DNA from: Psettodes erumei
Lineage: Eukaryota; Chordata; Actinopteri; Pleuronectiformes; Psettodidae
NCBI GenBank assembly: GCA_016785225.1
Contig: JAFBJZ010000418.1
Coordinates: 1 to 64,000, forward strand
DNA: 64,000 nt
Direction of reading: 5' to 3'
The notes under the pieces are model-generated. The model ran no database searches. It was given only the letters and a program-made list of their open reading frames with translations, and was not told the DNA's origin. This document shows positions 26,407 through 35,480 of the stretch, piece after piece. How positions within the stretch are numbered: the stretch's first letter is position 1; every line of letters starts with the position of its first letter. The position numbers and the translations under genes are program-made.

Positions 26407-28871
26407 GAAGAAGAAGTACTTCTGAACTAACAAGACAAAAAGGTCTGAATCAGGTTTGCACCCCCCTCCCTTGCCATATTCAAGATAACTCCTAACTGGA
26501 TATATCTGACAAAGACCATATTTACAGATTTGGCGCTCAGCAACATCTTGAAGGATTTCCAGAAGTTATGGATTTTGTCACAAACATAAAACAAGTGCTC
26601 TGTTGTTGTGCATTAAATGGAGCGGCCGCAAGGAATTGCGAGGCGGCATTATCTTACCTTTACCATTACCTTTTCGTAATGGAAGGTCCAGTGGAAGGTC
26701 CAGTGAATCCAGAATAAAATAGGCTGAAGCTCCTTTCCTTAGCTTTTTGGACCACCTCTTATCACAGCTGCTGCTTAGATACTTCCAGGTCATTTCACTC
26801 AGCAAAAAGGACTATTGTACACAGACTATATATACACACTCCAGGGATAATGAGACACAGGTGGAACACATTAGGGGTGGGGCCAACAATCACCCACAGG
26901 AAGTAAAATGACAAAAGACACATAAGTAAACCATTACCAAAATAAAACAGGAAATGAGCAAAATAAAGAGTCCAAACAGAAAACCAAGAGTCTGTGCAGA
27001 GTCTCTGGAGGTGAGCTGTGACATCAACAGAAAGAGCAGAAGCAGTACGTCTTCTCTGTCTCTGCCAGGTGACGATGATGAGGAGGAGAGCGGCGAGGAG
27101 CGCTTGCCGTCCTGCTTTGATTACATCATGCACTTCCTGACAGTTTTCTGGAAAGTCCTCTTTGCTTTTGTCCCACCCACCGAGTACTGGAATGGCTGGG
27201 CCTGCTTCTTTGTGTCCATTTCCCTCATTGGCGTCCTGACGGCTGTGACTGGGGACTTGGCCTCGCATTTTGGCTGCACCATCGGTCTCAAAGACTCAGT
27301 GACCGCTGTGGTGTTTGTGGCCCTCGGCACCTCTGTTCCAGGTGGGTGTGAGCGTTTGCTGTCAATCTGCTCTCTAACACTGACCTTCCTGGGGGAACAG
27401 CAGAAGCAGCTGCTTGGCAGTTACTTGTGTAACCTCTGCCTCCTGTCAGAGAAATTGTCTCCAGGGCTCTTGAACATTAACAAGCTGTAAACAAAGAAAA
27501 ACACTCATTATTTCCGCCATGCTGCCTAATTGGACTCCCAATTCCCTGTGTCCTAAACACTGCCACAGAGTGGCACAATTGTGTATGTAAATTACATTTT
27601 GACAGGTTTTAGCTGCACACACACTCCTTCAGCCTGGCAGACTAGTTATGCTGGGAAATGCTCTGCTTGAATAAGAAGGCAATAATGAGAACATTAGAGT
27701 AACATCAGGTAGTGGCAGTCCTGACCCAAGAAAGGTCAATTTAGTGGGTTTCAGAGACATTTGCTGTGACTTACTTTCATAATGCAGATAATTGGCCTTA
27801 AAACGTTGACTCTTTGGTGCTACCATTGACTTCAAGGCTCATGTTTGTTTCGAGAATACTTTCATTGAAGTTGCTCAAAGATAGGTGTCGTATGGTATGT
27901 GTTGAGCATTGTATGAGAAAGAAAACCAATTTCTCATAAGGCAGCCTTCTTTAAAGGGTTATTTATTCAAGTGCAACTTTCTGACTGTTGTGTCTCAAAG
28001 AATCGTTTATCTCAGGAAGTCACCTCCAATGGACTGTTACCTCTTGGGAAAAGTTTGCCGAGAAGCTGAAAGAACTCATTTATCAGCAGCTTTAGTTAAA
28101 CAGATATTGTTCGACAGTTTTGAAAATGCATTTATTTAGTGTCTGGCGGAGAGTTAGAGGAGAAGATTCATACCTTGAATCCAAATGGGGATCTTTGTGA
28201 CCCATTTCTCTTTTCCACTGCTATCTAATAAAGGCATAAATGTCCCCCAAAATCATACAGTCACTGTATAAACTATTTTTTAAAAATTAGTCACGGCTTA
28301 TAGATACAGTATTTAGAGCTTTAATGGTGAGATGAATGGTGTGCAAGGATGCTGACAGGGGCCTTTAGAGAATTCTGCCCCTCTCAGCATCCGTGCACAC
28401 CATTCATCTCCATCAGGAGGTAATTTGCACAAATTCACCACAGTCATATTTTTCTCTTTATGTCTCATTCATATTTCTCTTTCGTTTACAGATACATTTG
28501 CGAGCAAAGTTGCTGCCATTCAGGACCAATATGCTGACGCCTCCATCGGGAACGTGACCGGCAGCAACGCGGTGAACGTGTTCCTGGGCATTGGCGTGGC
28601 TTGGACCATCGCGGCCGTTTACTGGCAGACCAAAGGCAAGGTGTTCAAGGTGTCGCCGGGCTCCCTGGCCTTCTCCGTCACCCTCTTCACCATCATGGCG
28701 CTGATGTGCGTGCTGGTGCTGCTCTACCGCCGGCGTCCCAGCGTGTCGGGTGGAGAGCTGGGGGGACCACGGACAGCCAAGCTTCTCACCTTCTTCCTCT
28801 TCCTCTCCCTCTGGTTCATCTACATCCTGTTGGCCTCCTTGGAGGCGTACTGCCACGTGCCTGGCTTCTGA
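15669..28871 (+). CDS. slc8a4: Na+/Ca2+ exchanger, SLC8 family, most likely NCX4; complete coding sequence
   Basis: A plasma-membrane antiporter that exports Ca2+ in exchange for Na+ entry. Seven coding exons (15669-17012, 17173-17690, 23498-23604, 24425-24543, 25471-25570, 27069-27341, 28492-28871) join in frame to 946 residues, the usual family size. In order: a hydrophobic signal peptide (residues ~18-35) and NCSS glycosylation site; five membrane helices with alpha-1 repeat (NLTLMALGSSAPEILLS, GPSTIVGSAAFN); a basic XIP-type segment (RRLLFYKYVHKRYR); calcium-binding domains CBD1 (IDDDIFEEDEHF, DDDHAGIF) and CBD2 (IDDEEYEKNKTF, GEHTKLEVVIEESYEF); then the alpha-2 repeat (GTSVPDTFASK, GNVTGSNAVNVFLG) and C-terminal AYCHVPGF. 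All calcium acidic clusters are present. It is clearly SLC8 but differs from NCX1, 2 and 3 in the CBD1 insert and splice cassette. That divergence and its linkage to gng3 and cnih2 favour NCX4, though NCX2 is not excluded. Confidence 0.93.
17013..17172 (+). other. slc8a4: Short extra intron inside the CBD1 coding region
   Basis: A 160-nt GT...AG intron (GTGAGA / CCACACAG) splits the protein between ..CTVK and VDYRTEDG.. in phase 0. It contains an in-frame TAA (17043-17045), so it must be removed. Mammalian NCX1-3 have no intron at this point, to my knowledge. Confidence 0.85.
17173..17690 (+). CDS. slc8a4: Exchanger coding exon 2: rest of CBD1 and start of CBD2
   Basis: Five hundred and eighteen nt starting VDYRTEDGTANAGSDYEF and ending ..EFQNDETM, with the donor AT|GTGAGT in phase 2. 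It holds the CBD1 acidic clusters DDDIFEEDEHF and DDDHAGIF and a gene-specific Ser-rich insert (about residues 515-540) that differs from NCX1-3. Confidence 0.95.
20690..20865. repeat. Dispersed teleost repeat, family A copy 1
   Basis: Contains the words ggtccaa and gaaatatctcaacaa, then atggattgccatgacat and a ccaccagcaggtcaaagttt tail. The same blocks recur at 58735-59180 and, in part, at 56575-57010, and in opposite orientation at 45480-45880. The layout matches a very common percomorph repeat that I recognise without being able to name its class. Confidence 0.7.
21235..21480. repeat. Dispersed teleost repeat, family B copy 1
   Basis: Contains gagggctggagcctgtccca, gcaggcagtttggagtctcc and a gtgggaggaaactgg block, the ordered landmarks of a widespread fish repeat. 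A reverse-orientation copy lies at 36890-37080 (ttactcccacagtcca and cagtgcatgctgggaagga). Confidence 0.7.
23498..23604 (+). CDS. slc8a4: Exchanger coding exon 3: CBD2 splice-cassette exon
   Basis: A 107-nt exon, phase 2 in and phase 1 out, with acceptor CTTTTAG and donor CACG|GTGAGC. It encodes KLLNVKIIDDEEYEKNKTF and then TIVLEEPILLEVGQRH. It corresponds in position and size to the mutually exclusive A/B exons of mammalian NCX1 and the single equivalent exon of NCX2. Only one such exon is visible here. Confidence 0.95.
23605..24424 (+). other. slc8a4: Exchanger intron, no feature seen
   Basis: An 820-nt intron where mammalian NCX1 carries small optional cassette exons. I saw no short open segment with good splice sites on both sides. 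A/T-rich stretches occur at about 23890-23925 and 24055-24115. Confidence 0.5.
24425..24543 (+). CDS. slc8a4: Exchanger coding exon 4: CBD2 core
   Basis: A 119-nt exon (phase 1 in, phase 0 out) encoding DTNDNKTVVGPEDVSKMGCP and then CLGEHTKLEVVIEESYEFK. The GEHTKLEV.IEESYEFK block is shared with NCX1, while the front part is specific to this gene. The acidic EESYEF segment contributes to calcium binding in CBD2. Confidence 0.95.
24544..25470 (+). other. slc8a4: Exchanger intron, no feature seen
   Basis: A 927-nt intron with no recognised repeat, hairpin or exon. Confidence 0.5.
25471..25570 (+). CDS. slc8a4: Exchanger coding exon 5: end of the cytoplasmic loop
   Basis: A 100-nt exon (phase 0 in, phase 1 out) encoding STVDKLIKKTNLALVVGSSS followed by WREQFVSAVTVSAG. 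It is the last CBD2 strand region and is nearly identical to NCX1 and NCX3. Flanked by CCATCCGCAG and G|GTGAGT. Confidence 0.95.
26377..26406 (+). repeat. (AAC)n microsatellite
   Basis: About ten AAC repeats followed by three GAA units, in an exchanger intron. Confidence 0.9.
26795..26960. repeat. Dispersed teleost repeat, family C
   Basis: Shows the ordered blocks agactatatatacacac, gagacacaggtggaacacat, ggggccaacaatcac, acaggaagtaaaatgaca and aataaaacaggaaatgagc, which I recognise from a common fish interspersed repeat of undetermined class. Confidence 0.55.
27069..27341 (+). CDS. slc8a4: Exchanger coding exon 6: C-terminal membrane half, start of alpha-2
   Basis: A 273-nt exon (phase 1 in and out) encoding an acidic start (DDDEESGEERLPSCFDY), two membrane helices around the PPTEYWNGWACF loop, then GDLASHFGCTIGLKDSVTAV and VFVALGTSVP, the first part of the ion-binding alpha-2 repeat. 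The donor CCAG|GTGGGT is weaker than at the other exons. Confidence 0.95.
27342..28491 (+). other. slc8a4: Last exchanger intron, carrying a long hairpin
   Basis: A 1150-nt intron. Its one striking feature is the inverted repeat at 28329-28410, listed separately, ending 81 nt before the last exon. Confidence 0.6.
28329..28410. repeat. Near-perfect 34-bp inverted repeat (hairpin), 14-nt loop
   Basis: The left arm 28329-28362 (gagatgaatggtgtgcaagg then atgctgacaggggc) pairs with the right arm 28377-28410 (gcccctctcagcatccgtgc then acaccattcatctc) at 32 of 34 positions. The loop is ctttagagaattct. On the transcribed strand this would fold into a precursor-microRNA-sized hairpin inside the last exchanger intron. 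It matches no microRNA that I know. It may instead be a small palindromic element. Confidence 0.9.
28492..28871 (+). CDS. slc8a4: Exchanger coding exon 7: alpha-2 repeat to stop
   Basis: Begins DTFASKVAAIQDQYADASIG after acceptor TTCGTTTACAG and continues through GNVTGSNAVNVFLGIGVAW, LYRRRP..GGELGGPRTAKL and a last helix to the family-typical end SLEAYCHVPGF, then TGA at 28869-28871. It contains most of the alpha-2 ion-binding repeat and the final membrane helices. Confidence 0.97.
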
Positions 28872-29770
28872 GACGGAGGGAAAACACACTAACACGACTC
28901 TTCTCCTTGTTTTTACAGTCTCCTGAATGTGTTTTCTCTCAGTTTTTGTCTATTTTCACTGAAGTTTATAACTATTTGTATCATTAGTTATTACTGATAC
29001 CGCACAATATATGATTGACTTTGAATCTTTGGACTTTGCAACTTTACTACCATCCACGATGCTGTGAAGGATAGCTACTAAAATTGAACCCCTTCTCAAC
29101 TTCTCTTCCTCTTTTGAAATGTTACATTGCACTCAACATTTTTCTAATCATTACTATCTGCATAAATAGCATCAAACCTTTCCTCACTTTACATGTAAAA
29201 CGTCTGGCATCACATCCTCTCTCTGGGGACAGTGATTTCAGTTTGGAAGCTTTAAGGAGATACAAGATTTGAAGGATATCTAAGAAAAATTGCAGCTGGT
29301 GCATGGAGTGACATTAAACTTTACATTTACATTAAAAAGAAAGTCATTACTGAAGCTGAAATAACCTGTAAAACATAGTTGTGTGTTGATATTAATTACT
29401 CAATCTAGACATTAATTATTCATTGTATATCATGTAAAAGATGAACATTGTGCGTGGGAGTTTTGTGAAAGAGTATGTGTGTTTATTTTTGCACGTTATC
29501 AGAGTTTCTTGGTAATCTATTTTAAAGTACTGTATGTAATATTTTGATATGGCTGTTGATGTGTTGATGTATTCCTGTACATGTGAATCACAACTGTATC
29601 ATAATCTGTAATTCACTGCCTGGTGCCCTTTCCCACAAAGCTTTCTCAATCAGTATGATGTTTGACATAGCCAGGGTTTACAAATGCCTTTTTTAAAACC
29701 ATAACTGGGAGCAGAGTCTGCTTTAAATTGTAGTATGAAGTTTAATTCTTTGAGCACATTTATGATATTT

Positions 29771-29808
29771 GCGTGTGTGTGTGTGTATGTGTGTCTGTGC
29801 GTGTGCGC
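29771..29808 (+). repeat. (GT)n-type microsatellite
   Basis: An interrupted run of GT with GTGTATGT and GTGCGT steps, within the 3' UTR of the exchanger. Confidence 0.8.
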
Positions 29809-30260
29809 TCCTCTGCTCTCTAGCACAAATTGTTGAAAGGCCGTCTCGTCTCTGACTTCACGAATGCTAAAGTGCGGTCTGAGCACGAACACGGAAAGGG
29901 TGCCGGTCTTCTTACCCATCACGCTGACACTGTGAACACTTTTCCACAACATCACTTTTAGAAAAAGCACAGAGCAAAGGGCCACTTTTGAAATGACTGT
30001 AGGAAGAGTGAGGTCCTTATCACAGCACAATCACCTAACAGGTCCTCCATTTCAGAAGAAACATGCGCTAAAAGAGACGACATGTACAGTATTTCCTGAG
30101 AGTGTCTCCTTGTGTCGCACAGCGGTTGATATTGAAGTTCTTTTTTTAATTTAACCTAGAACCTGTAGAGCCATATTTATTGTAACAGTATTACAGTAGA
30201 GGTATTTATATGATCAGTTTTAGTTTTATTGATATGCACGTTTAATGTATAAAATGTGGA

Positions 30261-30266
30261 AATAAA
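30261..30266 (+). terminator. slc8a4: Poly(A) signal AATAAA of the exchanger gene
   Basis: A canonical hexamer in an A/T-rich setting, followed within 30 nt by a T/G-rich stretch (gatttctgatgctg, gccttgtctt). Confidence 0.55.
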
Positions 30267-30539
30267 TGTTGCCGATTTCTGATGCTGCAAGATGCCTTGT
30301 CTTAATTTCACATGTCAAAATGAACTGTTTTAAAGGTCTTAGATTATGTCTATAAAAGCATTATGGTTAACATATTTTACAAATGTTACCTAATTTGGAG
30401 TTAGGCTATATTGAAATATTTACTCAAGTGAAGTATTACATAAACCAGCTGGTAGGCATCTGGAAAAGTTTTTAAAAGAGCATCTTTAGAGGCAAAACAA
30501 AGAAACTCACTGCAACAACTCCACAAACAACAGAACTCA

Positions 30540-30780
30540 ACAGTGATTGAAGAACTTAGATCCTTTACCTAAGTAAAAGGAAATAATGTAAAAATACTCC
30601 ATGACAAGTTAGTCTTTCATCTATAATCATAGTAAGTATTATCAGTATCTGTATTATGTGCACTTGCATCTTAATTCTGCAGAAAAAAAGACATTGTTGA
30701 CATTACATGTCAGGATTGCTATTATTGATGTATCAATCTATATACTTTTGTACCTGATGGAGGTGGACCTAGTTTTATTC
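30540..30780. repeat. Dispersed teleost repeat, family D copy 1
   Basis: Ordered blocks cttagatcctttacctaagt, gtaaaaatactccatgacaa and a tail ttgtacctgatggaggtgga resemble a common fish repeat built of AAGTAC-type words. A second fragment is at 34205-34375. Confidence 0.55.
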
Positions 30781-32214
30781 ATAGAAGTTGGTAGTTTTTT
30801 AAGTGGTTTCCAGCAAATGGGATGGGTCTCTCCAAGGGGGTCACAAGATAAGTTTTCTTAGCACTGAATGAAGCCTCCAGACCTCATTTAGTGCTTTAAA
30901 TAGTTACAATACAGTAAATCAGATTTTAATACAAAATACAAAAGACACACACGATAAACATCAGGTGTCTATGGGACTGGGGCTGGTGAGAGTGTCATTT
31001 TCTCAGATAATAATCACATCATGGGAGATTATTGTCATTAAAGACCACAGGCAGGAGAAACTGGAGCTCCATTCGTGAGGGGTGTCAATAAGGAAAAAAG
31101 ACAGAGTGATTTTAAATGTGTCAGCAACAAATTGCAGAAAATAAGGAGAAAGGTTTTTTTGACATATAAAAAATGATTAATCTCTTTCCCTGCTGGAGCT
31201 TACTGGTGTCTTAATAATCATGCCCATTTTATTACAAGCATAAAAATGTACTAATTCCAAATGTACTGGCGTGGAAATGAGCCTCCACTATAGAAAAAGA
31301 TAATTATTTTTTCTGATAGGCACACAGTCATTTTTTTCAGAATTTTTGAACTGTGAGATTAGCTTTTGCTCTCCTTGATAACTTCAAAATGGGAATTTTC
31401 ACATTATGCATTTTTTGACAGCTGACAAAGGAGTTTCGCACACTGTTTGTATTAACAGTCGTCATGCTGTAAAGGACTTTTCTGTCCCCCACTATACATG
31501 GCAATTTTATTGTTTCCTCAGTCACCCAGAAACTAACCAGTGCCCTGGTTGTACATTAATTGGCAACAATTTTGATAATTGTTTAAATGAATTTACTACA
31601 TCATCTCAAATTTGTATATAAGATGGTTTCCTAGTAATAAACTCAGTGAGGAGTCATAGCTGATCTCCCATGAGTGTGATCTCATAGTTATCCTAAATAT
31701 TTTCTGCAGTTACAAGGCTTACAAATATAGGATTATCATTTATCATCCACATTTCCTTGCTCTAACATTTTGCTGTCTCGAGTGACAAATGAACCACAGA
31801 CTTGAAATGCATACACATGCTGGGGCCAGATTGGCACTATACTTGGTGCCTATGGAGCATGCTGGGATATGCTGCAGCCCCCTGTGATGTCATAAACAGG
31901 TAAGAACTGGTAAAATAAATAAATAGATAAATAAATAATTGGGGGTCACCTCTACAGCAGCCGTTGCAAGACTCTACAAAACAGCATTCAACAGTTTTCT
32001 GTTGTATCACTATGATGATTTAAGTTTAATTTAAGATGCATTTCCATATATTTTGATATTAACAAAAGCTCACATAACTATGTTTAATGTTTAGTTCAGT
32101 TCTCATCAACCTCTGCAATTCCCTCAGAGCTTTTTAAGCTTTCTTTTGGCTTATTGTTTGGGTTCACTTTCTCCATTCATCTGTCTTTTTCCCAGCAGTA
32201 GGCTGCTTTAATCG

Positions 32215-32310
32215 AAATCAACTGGACTTGGTTATAGGTCTTTGAAGACGTTTCACCTCTCATCCAACCAAACCATCCAAACAAGACCTATAACCAAGTC
32301 CAACTGATTT
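32215..32310. repeat. Inverted repeat, 28-bp arms, 40-nt spacer
   Basis: The left arm 32215-32242 (aaatcaactggacttggtta then taggtctt) and the right arm 32283-32310 (aagacctataaccaagtcca then actgattt) pair at 26 of 28 positions. The spacer includes gaagacgtttcacctctcat. The wording resembles a dispersed fish repeat of this palindromic type, so it is probably a small transposon remnant. Confidence 0.85.
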
Positions 32311-34204
32311 CTGTTAAAATTTCCTTGAGATAGCTAATATCAGGGTTTCATCTTGTTGCACCACCCCCATGTGACTAAAAAAAGTCTGTCAATCTAGGAT
32401 TTAGATTATGCAACTAATCTGCAAAGATCATACAGTATGATGATGACAGCGTTTCTGCTTCAACAGGGTCACAGGAGATGTAACGACACCTATTTGGACA
32501 ATGAACCAGCAGAAGTTTGGCCGCAGGTTACTTTTTGGACAAGATTACTTTTTTAAACAGAAACAAAGAGGTGAAGAGAAACAGACTGAAATTCTACACT
32601 ATCCCTCCATTCCTTCTGCTCTGAAATGAAGTAGAGTTATGTGAATATGAACCATTAAAACTTCTCTTGACCAAACATGTCGAGAAATGATAAAATGGGT
32701 TATGAAGACATTTTCATATATTAAGGACACAAGCTCTTTGTGTCACCACTGGTAATTTTTATAGCTTTAAATCATCACTGCAGTAAGGACTTGTGGCACA
32801 CAGGAGGTTTAAAGAGGTTTCCATTTAGCACATTTAAAATACATACACTCACATTAACTAATTTGCACTGCAGGTGTCTAATGTGAGATTTATACATCAT
32901 TACATTGCCGAGTGCATCAGCACCAGCGGAAGCATATTCCTAACTTGCCCACAGGGATGTTGAGCTGCTGTCTGGTCCGAGCTTTGGGAACCTGAGAGAC
33001 TTTCCTTCACACGTTCCAGTCACAGCTGGGGGTGGGTCTGACGTGAGACTGGTGGGTGTAGTCTCCAGTCTTGGCAAGAGGGCAGAAGTGGACACGTGTT
33101 AAGAAGCAGTAGCATTTGTAGTGGTAATACACAGTGAGAAGGATGAGGTGTGATTCCTCTAATTTCACACATTTCAGAAGGTATATTAGAAGCCCACAGC
33201 TCAAATGTAACTGTGGCGGAGACAGCGTAAGGTTTTAGATTCTTCCACTCATGAGGTGATCAGAGTTGTGGACCTTGAGGATAGCTTGGGGTAGGCCAGT
33301 TTAATGAGATCCTCTGCCTGGGATCAAGACCACAAATGGGAACAGGTGGTCATAGTGCTCGGTTAGCGTACAGTGTGTGATGTCAAATGTTATATCCCAA
33401 TGCATTATGCCTGGGATGGCTAATTGTCTCTGCTTGCTGCACTTCTGACTCATCAGTGACTAACTGAAATTGCTTTTTAACTGCTGTAATTAGTCTGTAA
33501 GGGGAGGCCCCTTTTGACTTCAGGATTTCACACAATGAGAAGATGATGCCCTGGTCAGTGTGACATCTGTGTGATCTCCTCTCATTTCTTCTCTTTACAA
33601 AGAGAGAAATGTGGACATACTACTACTACAAGCATACCAAAACAACATAACGTAACATTACATTACATTATAATACCAGTATATCATCTTTAACAAAAAT
33701 GTATCCATATTTTTTTTTAAATGCAGCAACTTCTTAAATCTGCAATGTAACACAATTTGACAAATATTCTTTCATCTCTCCAATATTATCAAATTAAGTA
33801 TCATCATTAGTTTCAGTGTAATCAGTTTGTCAATGGCTGACTACAACATTAAAAATTCTGCCTACGAGTTAATGCATATACCGTATAATATTACTAATTG
33901 ATAATATATCTCTGCCCCACAGGTGAACAGATTATATCATATTTGTTACTTGGGTACAGGATCTGTATACTTTTTTATCCACAGATGACTGCTGCTAACT
34001 CAGTAAACAGATTAATAGAAAATAATGGTTGTTTACAGCTCTATTGGTTCATATTGATGCACATTTTATCCCATTATTATACCCATGTTATACACATTAG
34101 TTTTTACATTTCAGAATTGATAAACTAGAATGAAACTTATGAACATATATTTTATGTGTTCACATAGCCTATATTATAACGTAATGCATTATATATTTTC
34201 ATAA

Positions 34205-34375
34205 TTATAGCGCTGACAGTGATGGAGAAAGTGCTCAGATCCTTTAATAGAAGTATAAAGTATCATCAACTATTGTATCTTTCATTCCACTGTATAATGT
34301 ATTGACAGCTTTAGTTACTGGATACTTTACAGATTAACATTTTACATAAATAAACGTAAAGTTATAAGACACAAC
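34205..34375. repeat. Dispersed teleost repeat, family D copy 2
   Basis: Blocks agtgatggagaaagtgctca, gatcctttaatagaagtat, gacagctttagttactgg and agattaacattttacataaa follow the same order as the well-known fish repeat, diverged. Confidence 0.55.
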
Positions 34376-34679
34376 ACATTATTAAACCAGTGGTTCACAA
34401 CCTTTTTGGTTTGCATGCATGTGTGTCACTGGAACAATATCTCAGGGATCATTTGTCAGCAGTGCAACTATTTTATTTTATACGCATTTTGCTCTTAATC
34501 AATATACACCTTCATTTGTTCTCGGGGTTTTTTTCATGGAGTATTTTAATATTTACACATAGTAGGCTGCTTTTACTCAACATGTCATCAAAAACTACGT
34601 GTGAGTTTAAGTGTGTTGATTCATCAAAGCCTCCCTCTTTCCCTCCTCCTCCTCCTCCTCCTCTTCCTCCCCCACCAGC

Positions 34680-35213
34680 CCGCACGTGCTGCGTGCTCGC
34701 CCCTGAGCCTTTCATGCTGTGTGTTTCGCCATTGGTCTGGGATGATGTCATCCACAGTAGAGACAATAGAGCCCACCTCCCCGTCAGTGTCTCCTCACAC
34801 ACGCATCGCAGCTCAGAGTGACACACGCTCGGACGTGACGCCCGCTGAGTTAGCCAAGCACTTCTGATGACATGTATTTATTTATCTGCTTATTTTAAGT
34901 CCGGCAGAGCTGTGCATCGTTTACTGCGACCAGATGTTTTTTTTGTTATTTTTGTGAAATCCTTTTTTTAATGTTATTTTAAATACATGAACAAAGGAGC
35001 AGGCAGGGAAGGTGTTACACATCTGGATCGTACCAACACATCGGGCCGTGCAACTCGGGCCGCTACAGACATGAGGACTCCTCATTCCGCTGCGCATAAA
35101 TGATGAACACACCGCGGGACTGCCACTCTTGATGTAAGTGAGCTTTCTGTTTTACTAACGTTACTCATCGTAACGGCGGCGGGTCCGGTCGGCCTGCAGC
35201 TTCACAGTACCCC

Positions 35214-35244
<31 letters not shown>

Positions 35245-35480
35245 GCCAGCAGCAGCAGCAGGCTGCGCTCCGTGCCGCGGCTGGCACAGGCTGTACGCTC
35301 TGCAAAGATTCAGCATGCAGCACGGACAGAAATCGCCACCCGGATGTTTTACGCTGGCAGTTTGATGCCACATATTAAAACAAATAGCTGCATCCCCGTG
35401 TTATTCGCGGCTGCTCGGGGGATGTCAGTACTTAGGACTGTTTGCCGTGGCAAGCGGCGTACAGTCTGTTATTTACTGAG
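34680..35480 (+). promoter_or_regulatory. CpG-rich promoter and noncoding first exon of the DUSP10-like gene
   Basis: The densest CpG region of the window. It contains an inverted CCAAT (ccattggtc at about 34730), a CRE/AP-1-like tgatgtcat at about 34743-34751 and a tgacg half-site at about 34836-34840. A donor GAT|GTAAGT after 35133 can splice to the acceptor at 48035, making 5' UTR exon 1 end at 35133. MKP-family genes are commonly stress- and CRE/AP-1-inducible, which fits. The transcription start is not determined. Confidence 0.45.
35214..35261 (+). repeat. (ATC)n and (AGC)n microsatellite pair
   Basis: About ten ATC units to 35244 followed by about five AGC units, inside the CpG-rich promoter/intron start of the DUSP10-like gene. 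Confidence 0.9.

Larger units (their letters stand above)
25571..27068 (+). other. slc8a4: Exchanger intron with microsatellite and a dispersed repeat
   Basis: A 1.5-kb intron containing an (AAC)n run at 26377-26406 and a dispersed repeat fragment at 26795-26960 that ends about 110 nt before the acceptor. Confidence 0.6.
28872..30290 (+). other. slc8a4: Exchanger 3' UTR
   Basis: Runs from the TGA to just past a canonical AATAAA at 30261-30266. It contains a GT-rich microsatellite (about 29771-29808). No other strong poly(A) signal precedes it; a weaker ATTAAA lies at about 29311. Confidence 0.55.
30291..34680. other. Intergenic region between the exchanger and the DUSP10-like gene
   Basis: About 4.4 kb without a supportable exon. 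It holds two copies of a dispersed repeat (30540-30780 and 34205-34375) and an inverted repeat at 32215-32310. Confidence 0.5.

Noticed and set aside
34390..34867. Open frames with poly-Pro/Leu stretch
   Set aside because: The composition comes from a CTC/CTT microsatellite next to the CpG-rich promoter; no splice or family support.
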